Shown here in pieces: positions 5,881 to 5,915 of a DNA stretch of 5,915 bases (position 1 is the first letter of the stretch; the number at the start of each line of letters is the position of its first letter). The notes under the pieces are model-generated. The model saw only the letters and a list, made by a program, of their open reading frames with translations, did not search any database and was not told where the DNA came from. Location of the stretch: assembly GCA_016735415.1 (NCBI GenBank), contig JAERRP010000790.1:1-5915 (forward strand). Direction: 5' to 3'. This DNA is from Desulfobacterales bacterium (GTDB lineage Bacteria; Desulfobacterota; Desulfobacteria; Desulfobacterales; UBA5852). The position numbers and the translations under genes were made by a program.

Positions 5881-5915
5881 AGGCTTTATTTTTTTTATAG
5901 GGTGGGTCAATTTTA
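5871..5915. repeat. 11-bp direct repeat, possible IS21-family end remnant
   Basis: GGTCAATTTTA occurs at 5871-5881 and again at 5905-5915, a 34-bp period, with T-rich DNA between. GGGTCAATTTT-type repeats are a feature of IS21-family termini as I recall them, and ATPase homology ends just where the first copy lies. The first copy could equally be native ATPase sequence (codons for G-K-V-N-F). The window stops before any transposase could be seen, so the element call is tentative. Confidence 0.3.

Overview
The window looks like chromosomal DNA of a Gram-negative bacterium, most likely Desulfobacterota (the former Deltaproteobacteria). This is inference from the gene content. It has a PEP-CTERM protein with a VPIPGAVWLLGSGLLG-type tail, an outer-membrane-type lipoprotein, a GEMM riboswitch of the kind common in Geobacter and its relatives, and a remnant of a DUF4143-type AAA ATPase. 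All three well-supported genes lie on the minus strand, so the system reads from right to left.

The main unit, in transcription order, starts with a purine-rich leader (5258-5053) and a GEMM-I class cyclic-dinucleotide riboswitch (5052-4955). It is followed by a strong Shine-Dalgarno and a 288-residue secreted PEP-CTERM protein (4915-4049). An 88-base gap with an 11-bp stem-loop leads to a 506-residue, unusually cysteine-rich, PstS-like secreted binding protein (3960-2440). After a terminator-like hairpin (2383-2355) comes a 639-residue lipoprotein with two SlyD/FKBP-like regions and a C-terminal thioredoxin domain with CPWC (2289-370). The genes plausibly form one cell-surface programme. A second messenger (c-di-GMP or 3',3'-cGAMP) would control an exosortase substrate and a disulfide-rich binding protein, and the isomerase/thioredoxin lipoprotein could help fold them. 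The 5' strand of the riboswitch can pair over 12 bases with the U-tract and Shine-Dalgarno of the first gene, which suggests a translational ON switch.

Upstream, 5259-5640 carries no convincing gene. It holds an intrinsic terminator pointing left, two tandem 70-bp repeats that each contain a sigma70-like promoter pointing left (together a candidate small RNA locus), and a perfect 28-bp palindrome. The right edge (5664-5880) is a broken AAA ATPase gene that has lost its Walker A region. It ends in 11-bp direct repeats resembling an IS21-family end.

The left edge (1-189) is AT-rich with no clear gene. A possible 61-residue lipoprotein ORF (190-375, plus strand) runs convergent to the FKBP gene.
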